The notes beneath the pieces were generated by a model. That model saw only the letters and a list, made by a program, of their open reading frames with translations, was not told where the DNA came from and searched no databases. A program made the position numbers and the translations under genes. A DNA stretch of 64,000 nucleotides. Source: Roseibium salinum. GTDB taxonomy: Bacteria; Pseudomonadota; Alphaproteobacteria; Rhizobiales; Stappiaceae. Shown here piece after piece: positions 1 to 9,028 of this stretch (positions within the stretch are counted from its first letter, which is position 1; every line of letters begins with the position of its first letter). The DNA lies in the NCBI RefSeq assembly GCF_026240905.1, contig NZ_JAPEVI010000003.1:2976001-3040000 (forward strand). The letters run 5' to 3'.

Positions 1-45
1 TGCCTGCCCGGGTAGTGCTTGGGCGGTGCTCATGCCTGCATGCTG

Positions 46-528
46 TTACTCAGAGGACACGGCTTTTTCCGCTATCGACCGGAAAACGAGGTCCAGCTCC
101 TCGGCAAGTTCGACAAGGGCGACGCCACCTTCTTCCATGTAGGGTTCGAAGACGAAGCTCGGGGTCTTCCAGGAAAGCGTCGCGGTGCCGTCGGTATTTT
201 CCGTCACATAGAAGCGGATCGGCGCCTCGATGCCGGCGGCGACCGAAGCCTCCAGCATGCGCACCGCATAGTCGTTCCGGTAGACGCCGATGATGCGGTT
301 TCCGGGAATTGTCAGTCCCCTGCTGCGGGCGCCCGCGGACGCACTCGCCTGGGACACCAGCAGCATGCCTTCCTCCTTGACCGCAGCCTGCAGCTCTTCG
401 ACCAGCCTGTCGTAGGCAAGAGACGTGTGCATGACCTGCCAGCCTTCCCGTTCGGACAGGCTGCCGGCGGCAAGCGAGGCGGAGGAAAAGAGTGTCAGCA
501 CATAGAAGACGGAGACGATCAGGCGCAT
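46..528 (-). CDS. DUF302 domain secreted protein
   Basis: A 160-residue protein with an N-terminal signal peptide (residues 1-21, cleavage near SLA/AG) followed by a DUF302-type domain: the amphipathic first half ends in a conserved segment around IPGNRIIGVYRNDYAVRM, and the C-terminal half is beta-rich. DUF302 proteins are small alpha/beta proteins of unclear biochemical role, often found beside sulfur or redox genes. The ATG at 528 has a GGAG about 8 bases upstream. It lies 71 bp downstream of, and on the same strand as, the YeeE/YedE transporter, so the two are probably one transcript and the protein may be a periplasmic partner in sulfur handling (inference). Confidence 0.85.
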   Translation of the reverse strand: MRLIVSVFYVLTLFSSASLAAGSLSEREGWQVMHTSLAYDRLVEELQAAVKEEGMLLVSQASASAGARSRGLTIPGNRIIGVYRNDYAVRMLEASVAAGIEAPIRFYVTENTDGTATLSWKTPSFVFEPYMEEGGVALVELAEELDLVFRSIAEKAVSSE

Positions 529-599
529 CGGTCAAACTCCCGTGTTTGGTTTCAAGGTCGGCGGCAGTCCAGGGTACGGACTGAGCGGCCGAAATCAGC

Positions 600-1769
600 T
601 CACGATCCGGTGTTCCGCCCGTCCATCCCAAGCGTGAGGCGCAGGCGCGTTCCGGCAAGGCTTCCCAGAAAGCCGAAGACGAGCCACAGCCAGCCGTGCA
701 GGGATCCCGACACCAGTCCGCCGAGATAGGCGCCGATGTTGCAGCCGTAGGCAAGGCGCGCGCCATAGCCCATCAGCAGGCCGCCGGCCACGGCGGTGAG
801 AATGTCCCGCAAGCCCAGGTGCCAGATGGGAACGAACCGGCCCGCCAGGGCGGCCGCGCCCATCGCGCCGAGCATGATGCCGAAATCCATCACCGACGTC
901 GTGTCCCGGAACACGGAGCCTTCCAGGGCTCCGCGCTGCCAGGTCCAGTAGGGCCAGGTATCGACGGGGACACCGAGGACGTGAAAGACCTTGGCGCCCC
1001 ACAGGGCAAAGGCCGACGTGATGCCCCACGGCCTGCCGACGACAACGAAGGTGGCAATCCCCACCACCGCCAGCATCACCGCGCCCGCCATTGGCGACCA
1101 GGGGCCGGTCATGAACGACACCGTGCGGGCGGGCGGGGCAACATTGCCATGCGCCCGCCTTTCGATGCGGATCGTTGCCAGGGCCAGGGCGCCAAGCACC
1201 AGCGCGGTTAGCAGGAAGGCGCCATGCGGGCCGAATTCCCCGATCAGCGACACCGGCGGCAGCTTCGGCAGGCGGTTCCACAGGTGCAGATGCGCGGTTG
1301 CCGCCACGGACCCGAGAATGAAGGCCGCCAGGGTGATCATCATCCGGGTGGAACCGCCCCCGGCGGTATAGAGCGTGCCGGAGCCGCAGCCGCCGCCGAG
1401 CTGCATGCCGACCCCGAACAGGAACGCGCCAAGGGCCGCGGCAATGCCGAAAGGAAACACGTAGCCTATTGCCGGCCAGCCGAGGACATGTCCCCAGGCG
1501 ATCAGCGGAAACGACACGGCACTGGTCAGCAGAATGAGAACGAACTGAGCGCGCAGCCCGGCACCGCGCCTTTGCGTGACGATGTACCGCCAGGCCGACG
1601 TGAAGCCGAAAGCGGCATGATAGAGCGACAATCCCGCCAGGCCGCCGATCAGCACCGCAGCGGCCTGCCGCGGTCCGGCCGCGCCATAGGCCGCCAGCGC
1701 AACCAGCACCAGCGCGCTGCCTGCAAGGGCCGCGATTCCCCCTTGTGACCTGGGGACGGTCAAAGCCAT
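600..1769 (-). CDS. YeeE/YedE family inner-membrane transporter (thiosulfate/sulfur-type)
   Basis: A 389-residue, very hydrophobic protein with about ten predicted membrane segments and the internal two-fold repeat of YeeE/YedE (TsuA-like) proteins. Each half carries the family glycine-cysteine motif: GGGCGSG with Cys128, and YGCNIG with Cys343. In characterised TsuA members such cysteines line the path that relays thiosulfate; the substrate here is not proven. The ATG at 1769 has a GGAG 8 bases upstream. It is the first gene of a pair with the DUF302 protein downstream. The 250-bp gap to the divergent TPR gene presumably holds both promoters. Confidence 0.85.
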   Translation of the reverse strand: MALTVPRSQGGIAALAGSALVLVALAAYGAAGPRQAAAVLIGGLAGLSLYHAAFGFTSAWRYIVTQRRGAGLRAQFVLILLTSAVSFPLIAWGHVLGWPAIGYVFPFGIAAALGAFLFGVGMQLGGGCGSGTLYTAGGGSTRMMITLAAFILGSVAATAHLHLWNRLPKLPPVSLIGEFGPHGAFLLTALVLGALALATIRIERRAHGNVAPPARTVSFMTGPWSPMAGAVMLAVVGIATFVVVGRPWGITSAFALWGAKVFHVLGVPVDTWPYWTWQRGALEGSVFRDTTSVMDFGIMLGAMGAAALAGRFVPIWHLGLRDILTAVAGGLLMGYGARLAYGCNIGAYLGGLVSGSLHGWLWLVFGFLGSLAGTRLRLTLGMDGRNTGS

Positions 1770-2018
1770 GAAACGAGCTCCCGTGCCTGCGGTCCGCCGC
1801 GATGACGGCGGACGGTGTCATGCTTGCATCGACAGCCGCTATTTCACAACAAGACCGGCTTTGTCCCGTCTACACATCGCCAACACCTTTTTGTGTTTTG
1901 CAGTTCATGGCGCGCCTGTCGATTTTTAGCGGAGGCTGCGCCCTGCCCGGCGCGCCGCCGCCATAGTCCGTGGCCCCCGTTTCGGAGGAGCCGGCACGAG
2001 AAACGATAAAGGCCCGTC

Positions 2019-3404
2019 ATGCGTCTCACCGATCAATTTGGCTATGAGCTCACCCTTTCCGACAAGGATGCCCTTGCTGCCTGGAACGCGAGCGTGCAGG
2101 CCTTTCTCGCGCACGGGAAATCGACGCCGGCGCATCTGGAAACCTGCCTGAGCCTGGCGCCGGATTTCGCGCTCGCCCACGCGGCGCGCGGATTGTTCTG
2201 CCTGCTGCTCGGCCGCGCGGAAATGTGCGCCGCCGCCCGTGAAGCGCTGGGGCTTGCCCGCGCTTCGGCCCGGCACACGCCACTGACGGAGCGGGAAACC
2301 GCGGTCGTCAACGCCTTGGCGGCCTGGCTGGACGGATTTCCCACCCGCTCCGCCGACATTCTGGACGCGGCGCTGGTGAAGGTTCCCGAGGACGCCCTCA
2401 TGATGAAGCTGGTGCATGCCATCCGCTTCGTCCTGGGCGATTCCATCGGCATGCGGCAGTCGATCGAGCGCGTGTTCTCCGCTTATGGCGAAAGCCATCC
2501 CGCCTATGGCTATCTGCTCGGCTGCCGGGCGTTTTCCCTGGAAGAGACCGGAGACTACCGGCTGGCGGAGGCAACGGGCCGCAGGGGCCTGGAATTTGCC
2601 GGCGACGATGCCTGGGGTCTTCATGCGGTGGCCCATGTCCACGACATGACCGGCCGGTCCGAAGAAGGCACGCGCTGGCTGGAGAACCATCCGGGCGGCT
2701 GGGCCCACTGCAACAATTTCGGCTATCACGTCTGGTGGCATCTGGCGCTCATGCATCTCGACCAGGGCCGGGCGGACAAGGCGCTTGCGCTCTATGACGC
2801 GGATATCCGCAAGGACAAGACGGACGACTACCGGGACATTTCCAATGCCGCCTCGCTGCTGGTCCGCCTGGAACTGGAGGGGGTCGATGTCGGCCCCCGC
2901 TGGGACGAACTGGCCCTTCTTTCCGACAAGCGCGCCGAGGACGGCTGCAACGTCTTTGCGGACCTGCACTATCTGCTGGCGCTCCTGAACGGCGGCCGCC
3001 GCATGGGGGCCGACAGGCTGCTGGACGGCCTGAAGACGCGCGCCCGGAGCGAGACCGATAACGGGCGCATTGCCACGGAGGCCGGGCTGCCGACCGGCCT
3101 TGGCCTGGAACAGTACCGGAAGGGAAACTACGCTTCCGCCTTTTCGCTGCTGACATCGGGCAGGGACAATCTTCACCTGGTCGGCGGCTCGCACGCCCAG
3201 CGCGATGTCTTCGAGCGGATCACCATCGATGCGGCCCTGCGTGCAGGTTTCTCGACAGAAGCGGAGAAACTGATTAAAAGCCGCGCGCACAAGCGTGGTG
3301 CGCTTGACCGGTTTGCCGAACAGCGTCTCGAAATCTGCGATAAAATGCTTCGGGCGCAACGGGTGATGGAAAACAATAAACTGAGGGCTGCGGGCCGCGT
3401 GTGA
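2019..3404 (+). CDS. Tetratricopeptide repeat protein, TTC38-like family
   Basis: A 461-residue soluble all-helical protein with no signal peptide or membrane segment. Its layout matches the TPR protein-38 family: an N-terminal helical pair (LTDQFGYELTLSD, then LSLAPDFALAHAARG), a central conserved stretch WGLHAVAHVHDMTGRSEEG, and HVWWHLALMHLDQG with its conserved His and Trp residues. The biochemical role of this family is unknown in bacteria. The ATG at 2019 follows a purine-rich AAAGG. It ends 31 bp before opgC on the same strand, suggesting co-transcription. Confidence 0.8.
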   Translation: MRLTDQFGYELTLSDKDALAAWNASVQAFLAHGKSTPAHLETCLSLAPDFALAHAARGLFCLLLGRAEMCAAAREALGLARASARHTPLTERETAVVNALAAWLDGFPTRSADILDAALVKVPEDALMMKLVHAIRFVLGDSIGMRQSIERVFSAYGESHPAYGYLLGCRAFSLEETGDYRLAEATGRRGLEFAGDDAWGLHAVAHVHDMTGRSEEGTRWLENHPGGWAHCNNFGYHVWWHLALMHLDQGRADKALALYDADIRKDKTDDYRDISNAASLLVRLELEGVDVGPRWDELALLSDKRAEDGCNVFADLHYLLALLNGGRRMGADRLLDGLKTRARSETDNGRIATEAGLPTGLGLEQYRKGNYASAFSLLTSGRDNLHLVGGSHAQRDVFERITIDAALRAGFSTEAEKLIKSRAHKRGALDRFAEQRLEICDKMLRAQRVMENNKLRAAGRV

Positions 3405-3435
3405 GACCCCTGCCCGGACAGGACCAGAGTTTAAA

Positions 3436-4707
3436 GTGAACGCTCTTTCTCAAGCGAAACGTCCCCGCGATCCGCGGCTCGACTTCTTCCGCGGCCTCGG
3501 CATGTTCATCATTTACGTTGCCCATGTGCCCTGGAACTGGTGGACCCTCTGGATCCCTGCCCGGTTCGGGTTTTCCGACGCCACCGAAATCTTCGTCTTC
3601 TGCTCCGGCATGGCCTCGGCGATCGCCTTCGGCAAGATCTTCGACGTTCACGGCTGGGCCATGGGCGCGGCGCGGATCCTGCACCGGATGTGGCAGGTCT
3701 ACTGGGCCCATATCGGCCAGTTTCTGGTGATTGCCGTCGGCCTGGCCATCGTGCAGGAAAGCGGCTTCCTGAACCGGTGCTGCAATCTCACCGAGGACTA
3801 TGTCGGATCGCTGAACCTGCTGCACCTTTACGACAATACCGCAGTCGCCCTGCCGGGCATCCTGACATTGACATGGGTGCCCAACTATTTCGACATCCTG
3901 CCGATGTATGTGGTGATCCTGTCGCTGATCCCGCTGATGATGCTGGTTGCCCGGTACTCGGTCATGTCGGCGCTCGCCCTGTCCGTCGGCCTTTGGTTTG
4001 CTGCCCAGTTCGATCTGCTCAGCCTGCCGGCCGAGCCCTGGTCGGACCGGGAATGGTTCTTCAATCCCTTTGCCTGGCAAATGCTGTTCTTCACCGGCTT
4101 TGCCTTCATGCGCGGCTGGATCCCCGCGCCCCCGGTCAACAGGAAGCTGGTGGCGCTGTGCGCCTTCATCGTGCTGGTCACGGTGCCCTTCGCCTATTTC
4201 CGCGTCCACACGAATGTCGAGTGGGTCCAGGCCATCCGTGACGCGATCCGGCCGCTCTGGATCAAGACGGAATTCGGCCTCTTCCGCCACATCCACTTCC
4301 TCGCGCTCGCCTATCTTGCCTGGATCGCGGCGGGCGAACACGGCAAGCACCTTCTGGGGCACGGCGCCCTGTGGGGCCGGTTCGTGCGGGTGGTGCAGAA
4401 GGTCGGCCAGCAGTCGCTTCCCGTCTTCATGGCCAGCCTCGTGATCGCCCAGGCGGCCGGCCTGCTGCGCGACATGGTGTGGGGGCGCGGCGAATGGATC
4501 CCGCAAATCCTGTCCAACCTCGGCGGTTTCCTGGCACTGATCGCGGTCGCCTACATAGCCGGCTGGTACAAGAGCCAGCCCTGGCGCAAACCGCCCAGGA
4601 CGTCTTCGGGGGGATCGCCCGATCATCCCGGCTCCGCTTCGCGCGGGGGCACGGAGACACACGCAAGGACGTCTTCGCAGGCGCGGGAACCGGTTCGGGC
4701 GGGTTAG
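3436..4707 (+). CDS. opgC: OpgC family membrane protein (periplasmic glucan succinylation-type acyltransferase)
   Basis: 423 residues with about ten membrane segments. The first helix carries the hallmark RLDFFRGLGMFIIYVAHVPW, followed by the conserved EIFVFCSGMASAIAFGK, both typical of OpgC, an acyltransferase-3-related protein that substitutes osmoregulated periplasmic glucans in the inner membrane. Translation begins at GTG 3436. From about residue 375 the protein ends in a low-complexity Pro/Ser/Arg-rich tail that looks like read-through into non-conserved DNA rather than a domain. No glucan synthase gene lies in the window, so the acceptor is inferred from the family. Confidence 0.85.
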   Translation: MNALSQAKRPRDPRLDFFRGLGMFIIYVAHVPWNWWTLWIPARFGFSDATEIFVFCSGMASAIAFGKIFDVHGWAMGAARILHRMWQVYWAHIGQFLVIAVGLAIVQESGFLNRCCNLTEDYVGSLNLLHLYDNTAVALPGILTLTWVPNYFDILPMYVVILSLIPLMMLVARYSVMSALALSVGLWFAAQFDLLSLPAEPWSDREWFFNPFAWQMLFFTGFAFMRGWIPAPPVNRKLVALCAFIVLVTVPFAYFRVHTNVEWVQAIRDAIRPLWIKTEFGLFRHIHFLALAYLAWIAAGEHGKHLLGHGALWGRFVRVVQKVGQQSLPVFMASLVIAQAAGLLRDMVWGRGEWIPQILSNLGGFLALIAVAYIAGWYKSQPWRKPPRTSSGGSPDHPGSASRGGTETHARTSSQAREPVRAG

Positions 4708-5084
4708 AGGGTTTTCGGAGAAGGTCGCCGGGGGATGGCGGCGACAGGGGTAGCTTTACGGGCTGAGCGCGCGGGCGATTGGCTAATGACGTGTTTGGGC
4801 CGGGAGGGCCTGCGCAGCTACCGAAGCCGACATTTACATTGATCGGGTTCGACGTGGATTTCGGCCCTAACCGGTCATTCACTCGCTGATACGCTGCTGC
4901 GGCGCAGTACGCCGAAGCCGTCATTCATTGCATCTGCGAAGACGGTTGGCCGCCAGATGCCGGCAATGCAGACCTTGCCGCCGTTTATTAGACGCCCGCG
5001 ATTTGAAACATGCGCAACTCTTCCAAGTTACAACTTGACCGTTTAGGGTGTCGAAATTCGTTGCCCTCAAATGGAGCTCAAGAC
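4708..5084. other. Gene-free stretch with a repeat copy
   Basis: No convincing coding frame was found in these 377 bases. The middle part (4859-4910) resembles sequence at 5730-5784, see the repeat entries. Base composition drifts from GC-rich at the opgC end to AT-richer toward the next gene. Confidence 0.5.
4859..4910 (+). repeat. Diverged repeat, copy A
   Basis: This copy and 5730-5784 share a TCGGCCC-AA-C-GGTCATTC block followed by GCTGC-G-GCGCAGT, in the same orientation. The two copies bracket the small secreted-protein gene at 5085-5612. They look like remnants of an old duplicated or mobile segment. Confidence 0.5.
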
Positions 5085-5612
5085 GTGCTTAGAATACTCT
5101 TCGTCATACTATGGTTACTCTCGTTGGCTACGACTGCACTCGCACAAATTCAGCCGAGCGACCAGACAACGCAATTGGTCGCACGTGTTTCCGAGGCTTT
5201 TTTTGATCAACTTGTAAAAGAGGATTTTGAGACGGAACGGGCCTTTATGTCGGATAGAATGGCAAACATTTCATCGGTGACTTCCTGGCGACAGGCCCGC
5301 CAAGAAATAATTGACATCGCTGGAAAAACACAACGATATTCCGCACATGGCCTGACGTATTACCAAGAAGAACACCTACTGGCTGCGGTCGATTTCTCAG
5401 GGCGGGCTGAGGTACCGGACAACTTGATTTGTGGCTACATGTTGTGGGAACTGCCAGCATCCAATGTCGCCGGACTCGTTCGGTTTGAGCAGAACGTCGT
5501 CTCAGTGGATACCTTACGGACGATGCCAGTTCAGAAGGCCGCGCAGACCATGGTCAATTGGCGGTGCCCCACCAAAATGATTGAAGACGTGCTGGGCGTA
5601 ACAACAAACTAG
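5085..5612 (+). CDS. Hypothetical secreted protein
   Basis: 175 residues when started at GTG 5085, which has GGAG 8 bases upstream and puts a clean signal peptide at the N-terminus (LRILFVILWLLSLATTALA). The frame stays open upstream to an ATG at 5010, but that would place 25 polar residues before the signal sequence. The mature part is a small alpha/beta protein with two late cysteines (LICGYMLWELP and VNWRCP). I do not recognise the family; a remote resemblance to DUF4019-like proteins is possible but unproven. Its composition is AT-richer than the neighbours and repeat copies flank it, so it is probably accessory. Confidence 0.6.
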   Translation: MLRILFVILWLLSLATTALAQIQPSDQTTQLVARVSEAFFDQLVKEDFETERAFMSDRMANISSVTSWRQARQEIIDIAGKTQRYSAHGLTYYQEEHLLAAVDFSGRAEVPDNLICGYMLWELPASNVAGLVRFEQNVVSVDTLRTMPVQKAAQTMVNWRCPTKMIEDVLGVTTN

Positions 5613-6095
5613 GCTCCTCTGTAGTTTTCGGCCTATCGCAACACCAATACAAATGTCAACTTCGGGCTCGGAGTAGCCATGCGGCGGCGCGGCAGACCTC
5701 CCGTATCCGATCGACTTCGCTGACGTCGCTTCTCGGCCCCAACTGGTCATTCGACCGAAGGTCAAATTGCTGCGATGCGCAGTGAAAAGCGGACGATTGG
5801 TGGCAGGTGCAATTTGGTCCGACCAAGACGCAAACCCGGGCGTTCGCGGCTTTCAAAGTCGAGAGGGGTAGCCGTGAGGGTGAACCAGCTCTTGGGATCT
5901 GGGACTATGCTAACAGATAACGTCAGACGAGCCATCCGAAAAGGCTGTTAAACGGACAGCCCGCCTGTCGCCAAACGTCGTGGGTGTGTGGTCCCACCCC
6001 GCGACGCCCTCTTCATGTGCAACACCACGGGTCAACGTTTTGCGCGTCAACGTACGTGTATTGTTTCACACAAGAGTCGGTATTTGGAACTGGGC
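5613..6095. other. Gene-free stretch
   Basis: 483 bases between two small convergent accessory genes. Apart from repeat copy B (5730-5784) nothing codes convincingly. A hypothetical frame opposite (5656-5856) has no ribosome binding site or recognisable composition. Confidence 0.45.
5730..5784 (+). repeat. Diverged repeat, copy B
   Basis: Partner of 4859-4910, same orientation, with the shared CGGCCC-AACTGGTCATTC block and TTGCTGCGATGCGCAGTG. Identity is only moderate, indicating an old duplication. Confidence 0.5.
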
Positions 6096-6392
6096 CTAGT
6101 TTAAAAAGCCGAATGTGTCCTTCTCGTCGTTCTCCGACACCTCCCCTATGTATTCTCCCTGCCTTACAGCGTTTGTGACGATGTCCTCGCAGGTTTTTCC
6201 CGGGCAGTCGCTTTCGAACCTTATATCAAGATCTGATGCAATCCCCGATCTGAATGCGAATGTGTCGTATTCTTCTTCTCCGGTAGTTCCACCGACATAG
6301 GATGGCTGCAGGAGTTCGCTGTTGTCTTCCGCGGCGCCTATTGTGACTCCACCAAGTATTAGCACGCCGGTGATTAATAATAAGGGTTTCAT
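6096..6392 (-). CDS. Small acidic secreted hypothetical protein
   Basis: 98 residues from ATG 6392, chosen because GGAG lies 8 bases upstream and the signal peptide (MKPLLLITGVLILGGVTIGA) then begins at residue 1. An in-frame ATG at 6458 is possible but adds a basic leader. The mature chain is strongly acidic with a single CPGKTC cysteine pair, which suggests an exported protein with one disulfide. No family recognised. It lies in an AT-rich stretch unlike the surrounding chromosome. Confidence 0.6.
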   Translation of the reverse strand: MKPLLLITGVLILGGVTIGAAEDNSELLQPSYVGGTTGEEEYDTFAFRSGIASDLDIRFESDCPGKTCEDIVTNAVRQGEYIGEVSENDEKDTFGFLN

Positions 6393-6940
6393 GGAGTTAA
6401 CTCCAATTGGCTTCTGATTCTTTCGAATGATGTAAATAAAGATAGGATTATCCATCACTGAATAGTCCGATATCTCTATGAGAGGAATGTAAATCTATTT
6501 ACGACTTACATTTTTTGACTGGATAACGTTACGTTAAATTGGCAATAATTGATAGTAATTTTTAATTTTATTTTGGGTGCCGAAAGGACCTGATAGGAAC
6601 CGAGGTGCAATTGCCTGCGCAATCACAGCCGAATGCTGGCCGCCCTATTAGCCGGAAATGGCATAAAGTTCCGGTTGACTCGTAGGATCAGTACGTCGGC
6701 CTCCGGAAAATCAACCGTTCAATTCGTGCCCGCAGCGGAAGACCGCTCTCCGCCCGTTCCAGCTCTTCAATCTGATTGCATCGTATGGCTGCTTTGCCGA
6801 TTAGACAGAAACCAGCGAACGAAGGCGGCCATGCGCGACTGAAGGCAGAGCGACGACGATCGGGACCTTGCGGCCCTGATATAGGTCCATCCGCCGATTT
6901 GTGGTATCCGGTTCGTCTGACAGGCGAAGGAGTACAAAGC
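6393..6940. other. AT-rich then GC-rich non-coding stretch
   Basis: The first 200 bases (to about 6580) are strikingly AT-rich and probably contain the promoter of the leftward small secreted gene. The remainder has short overlapping frames but none with a start signal or family match. An upstream extension of the 6941 gene is open from 6776 but looks non-coding. Confidence 0.45.
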
Positions 6941-7171
6941 GTGAGCGTGCCGACCGTGACCGAAGCAATCGACAACATTTATGCATCGCTCCAATCGGAC
7001 AATACCGACATCGATGAACATATCGCGACCCTCAAGCAGGCAATGGCCCGGGAGGGTGCCAAAGAAGCGGTTTTCGATCCGGCCAGGCTGGCCCAGAACA
7101 ACCGGTCCGGACGCAAGATGATGCAGGCCTATTTTCGGCAGCGCGGCGTGCGCGTGAAGTTCTCGACGTAA
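6941..7171 (+). CDS. Small conserved-looking hypothetical protein
   Basis: 76 residues from GTG 6941, which has AAGGAG 8 bases upstream. The sequence is soluble and helical, beginning VSVPTVTEAIDNIYASLQ and ending in a basic segment (SGRKMMQAYFRQRGVRVKFS). There are no cysteines and no membrane segment. No family recognised. The good ribosome binding site and regular amphipathic helices argue that it is real. Confidence 0.6.
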   Translation: MSVPTVTEAIDNIYASLQSDNTDIDEHIATLKQAMAREGAKEAVFDPARLAQNNRSGRKMMQAYFRQRGVRVKFST

Positions 7172-7341
7172 GGTATGGCCCCACCCACTGTGTTTGAGCG
7201 TCTTGCCGCGGATCCACGTTGTGGGTTCTGCGGTCGGGCTCATCTCGGAGCCCGAACGGACCGATGCTGCGTCGTGACCTAAAGGCGGCCGCGGCATCAA
7301 ATGCGAGGGCGGAACAAAAGCGCGCCGCCCCGTTCGGCCGG

Positions 7342-7740
7342 TCAAGCGGCTTGCGCGTCCGGGCGGCTGAAGTTCACTTCGCGGGTGACCTGCCAGCGCC
7401 CGTCCTCGAAAACGAAGTCGATGCTCAGGTCGATCATCATGTTCGGACCGCCAACCGGGATCTTCCGCGAAATCAGAACATGCCCACGGTCGCCGGAAAC
7501 GGTGACACTGTGGATCTTGGCCCACATGTGATCGTCCGGATTTTTGCCCTGGAAGGTTTGCTCCAGCATGGCCATGAAGTCCTTCTTTTTCAAAGTCATC
7601 AACCGTCCGTCGATGCTCAGGTCCATCACCACGATGTCGTCGTGGTAGATGCTGTCCAGCTTCTCCATGTCGGCGCTGACGCCGGCTTTCATCAATTCGC
7701 CGATCCTGTCGCGCAGCGCGGCTTCTGTTCTTTCGCTCAT
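7342..7740 (-). CDS. NTF2-like / SnoaL-type small protein
   Basis: 132 residues forming the cone-shaped alpha+beta fold of the NTF2-like superfamily: N-terminal helices (RDRIGELMKAGVSADMEKL), the YHDDIVVMDLSIDG strand pair, then RWQVTREVNF as the closing strand. Such proteins bind small hydrophobic ligands or act as minor hydrolases or isomerases; no specific activity can be assigned. ATG 7740 is preferred over an ATG at 7764 because AGGAG lies immediately upstream. It starts one base after the peroxiredoxin-like gene ends, so the two are translationally linked and controlled by the divergent TetR gene. Confidence 0.8.
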   Translation of the reverse strand: MSERTEAALRDRIGELMKAGVSADMEKLDSIYHDDIVVMDLSIDGRLMTLKKKDFMAMLEQTFQGKNPDDHMWAKIHSVTVSGDRGHVLISRKIPVGGPNMMIDLSIDFVFEDGRWQVTREVNFSRPDAQAA

Positions 7741-7741
7741 G

Positions 7742-8290
7742 TTATCTCCTCTGGGTTCTGGCATAGGTGCCGTTGATCGGGGCGTCTTTCATCGGCCCGC
7801 GCCGGAAGCCGATGCCCTTGGCAATCCACTCCAGGCTGGGCCGTGAAAACGGGACGTTCGAGATGTCGACGATTTGCAGCGCGCCGGTTTCATCGATGAC
7901 AAACAGGCCCGGTTCCGCGAAGGGGGCGTCAACGTCCATGCCGTTGCGCGGGTCGGAAATGTAGAGGCCCAGTTCCTGCATCTGCGGGATCGTCAGGCCG
8001 CAGGCCACGTCGAACCTCGGCGATACCTCTTCCATCTGGGCGGCGGCGCGGGCTTCGCTGTCGGCGGATACGGCGATCACATCGACGCCGAGAGCGTTCA
8101 GATCCGCCAGGGCCGCATTGAGCTCGCGCAGGTATGTCGTGCAGAGCGGACAGTGCTTGCCGCGATAGACAACCACGAGCATCCAGTCGAGCCCGTCACG
8201 GGGCCGGGATATGTCGCGCCGGCCTCCGCCAAGCACAGGAAGACTGATCGCCGGAAACACCGATCCGGCGGCGAGTTTTTTGCTAGTCAT
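7742..8290 (-). CDS. Peroxiredoxin-like (AhpC/TSA, redoxin) protein
   Basis: 182 residues with the thioredoxin fold. The active-site region reads VVYRGKHCPLCTTYLREL, a CPLC pair at the N-terminus of the first helix in place of the usual peroxiredoxin T-x-x-C, which is typical of the AhpC/TSA subfamily often annotated as redoxin-domain or peroxiredoxin-like. Later strands (VDVIAVSADS, GLFVIDETGALQIVDISN) fit the fold. Expected role: thiol-dependent peroxide or thiol reduction in the cytoplasm. First gene of a two-gene operon, divergent from tetR with 68 bp between the start codons. Confidence 0.85.
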   Translation of the reverse strand: MTSKKLAAGSVFPAISLPVLGGGRRDISRPRDGLDWMLVVVYRGKHCPLCTTYLRELNAALADLNALGVDVIAVSADSEARAAAQMEEVSPRFDVACGLTIPQMQELGLYISDPRNGMDVDAPFAEPGLFVIDETGALQIVDISNVPFSRPSLEWIAKGIGFRRGPMKDAPINGTYARTQRR

Positions 8291-8370
8291 CTGGTGCGAT
8301 TCCTTATATAATAATCGTTACATAAAGAGAAAAACCCAAGAGCGTCAAGAGATATATATTGAGCGTTACA
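8291..8370. promoter_or_regulatory. Divergent promoter/operator region of the TetR regulator and redoxin operon
   Basis: AT-rich 68-bp gap with a TATATAATAAT stretch. The heptamer CGTTACA occurs at 8316-8322 and again at 8364-8370, the second copy just inside the regulator gene. Repeated half-sites at both ends of a shared promoter fit autoregulation and repression by the divergent TetR protein (inference). Confidence 0.5.
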
Positions 8371-8967
8371 AAAAAATTAGGCCGGCCCCGGAATTTCGAT
8401 TACGACGAGGCTCTGTTGCAGGCGATGTCGGTCTTCTGGGTGAAGGGGTATGACGGCGCATCCATGCGCGACCTGACCAGCGCCATGGGGATCACTGGCC
8501 CAAGTCTCTATGCCGCCTTCGGCGACAAGCACGACCTCTATCTGAAAACGATCGACCATTATTGCGAGGCGGATGCCTGCGCGCCGCTGGTCGCCCTGGA
8601 AAGCGAAGAAGACATCGAAAAGGCGCTTCACGCCTTCCTGTCGGAGGTTATTCGCTCCGCGACAGAGCACGAAAGCGGCGCAAAGGGCTGCTTCATCGCA
8701 TCAAGCGTCGTGGCGTCCGTTGGCCAGGTCGAAGGGGTCGCGGAACGCGTGGAAGCTGTCATCGCCGAGGCGGAGAAGAGACTGGCCGCTCGTTTCGACC
8801 GCGAAATCGAAAAGGGCACCTTGCCGCCGACGTTCCCCTCGCGGGAACGGGCCGCCCTGCTCTTCGATCTCCGGCAGGGCTACATGTTTCGCGGCCGTGC
8901 GGGCTGGTCCAGCGATCGCATGCGGGAGCAGATCCCCGAGCGGGTCGCCATGCTGCTGGCGCACTGA
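8359..8967 (+). CDS. TetR/AcrR family transcriptional regulator
   Basis: 202 residues. Residues 8-55 form the TetR helix-turn-helix: RPRNFDYDEALLQAMSVFW, then GASMRDLTSAMGITGPSLYAAFGDKHDLYLK, whose second half is the signature recognition helix. The C-terminal ligand domain contains GCFIASSV, typical of the YxaF/ComR-like subgroup that senses small reactive or hydrophobic compounds. Translation appears to start at TTG 8359. It is divergent from the redoxin/NTF2 pair and is very likely its local repressor. Confidence 0.88.
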   Translation: MSVTKKLGRPRNFDYDEALLQAMSVFWVKGYDGASMRDLTSAMGITGPSLYAAFGDKHDLYLKTIDHYCEADACAPLVALESEEDIEKALHAFLSEVIRSATEHESGAKGCFIASSVVASVGQVEGVAERVEAVIAEAEKRLAARFDREIEKGTLPPTFPSRERAALLFDLRQGYMFRGRAGWSSDRMREQIPERVAMLLAH

Positions 8968-9028
8968 TCCGGTTCGAAGGAAGGTCGGCACCGACGCCGT
9001 CTCGCCGCGCGGTAGCGCCCTGCTGACG

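Noticed and set aside
1926..3359. Long open frame opposite the TPR gene (477 codons)
   Set aside because: It mirrors the real gene on the other strand in GC-rich DNA, has no ribosome site and no recognisable domain.
7171..7183. GGTATGGCCCCAC resembling the ends of the 14.36-kb element
   Set aside because: Only 12 bases agree and the conserved continuation ATAAAATTGAA is missing.
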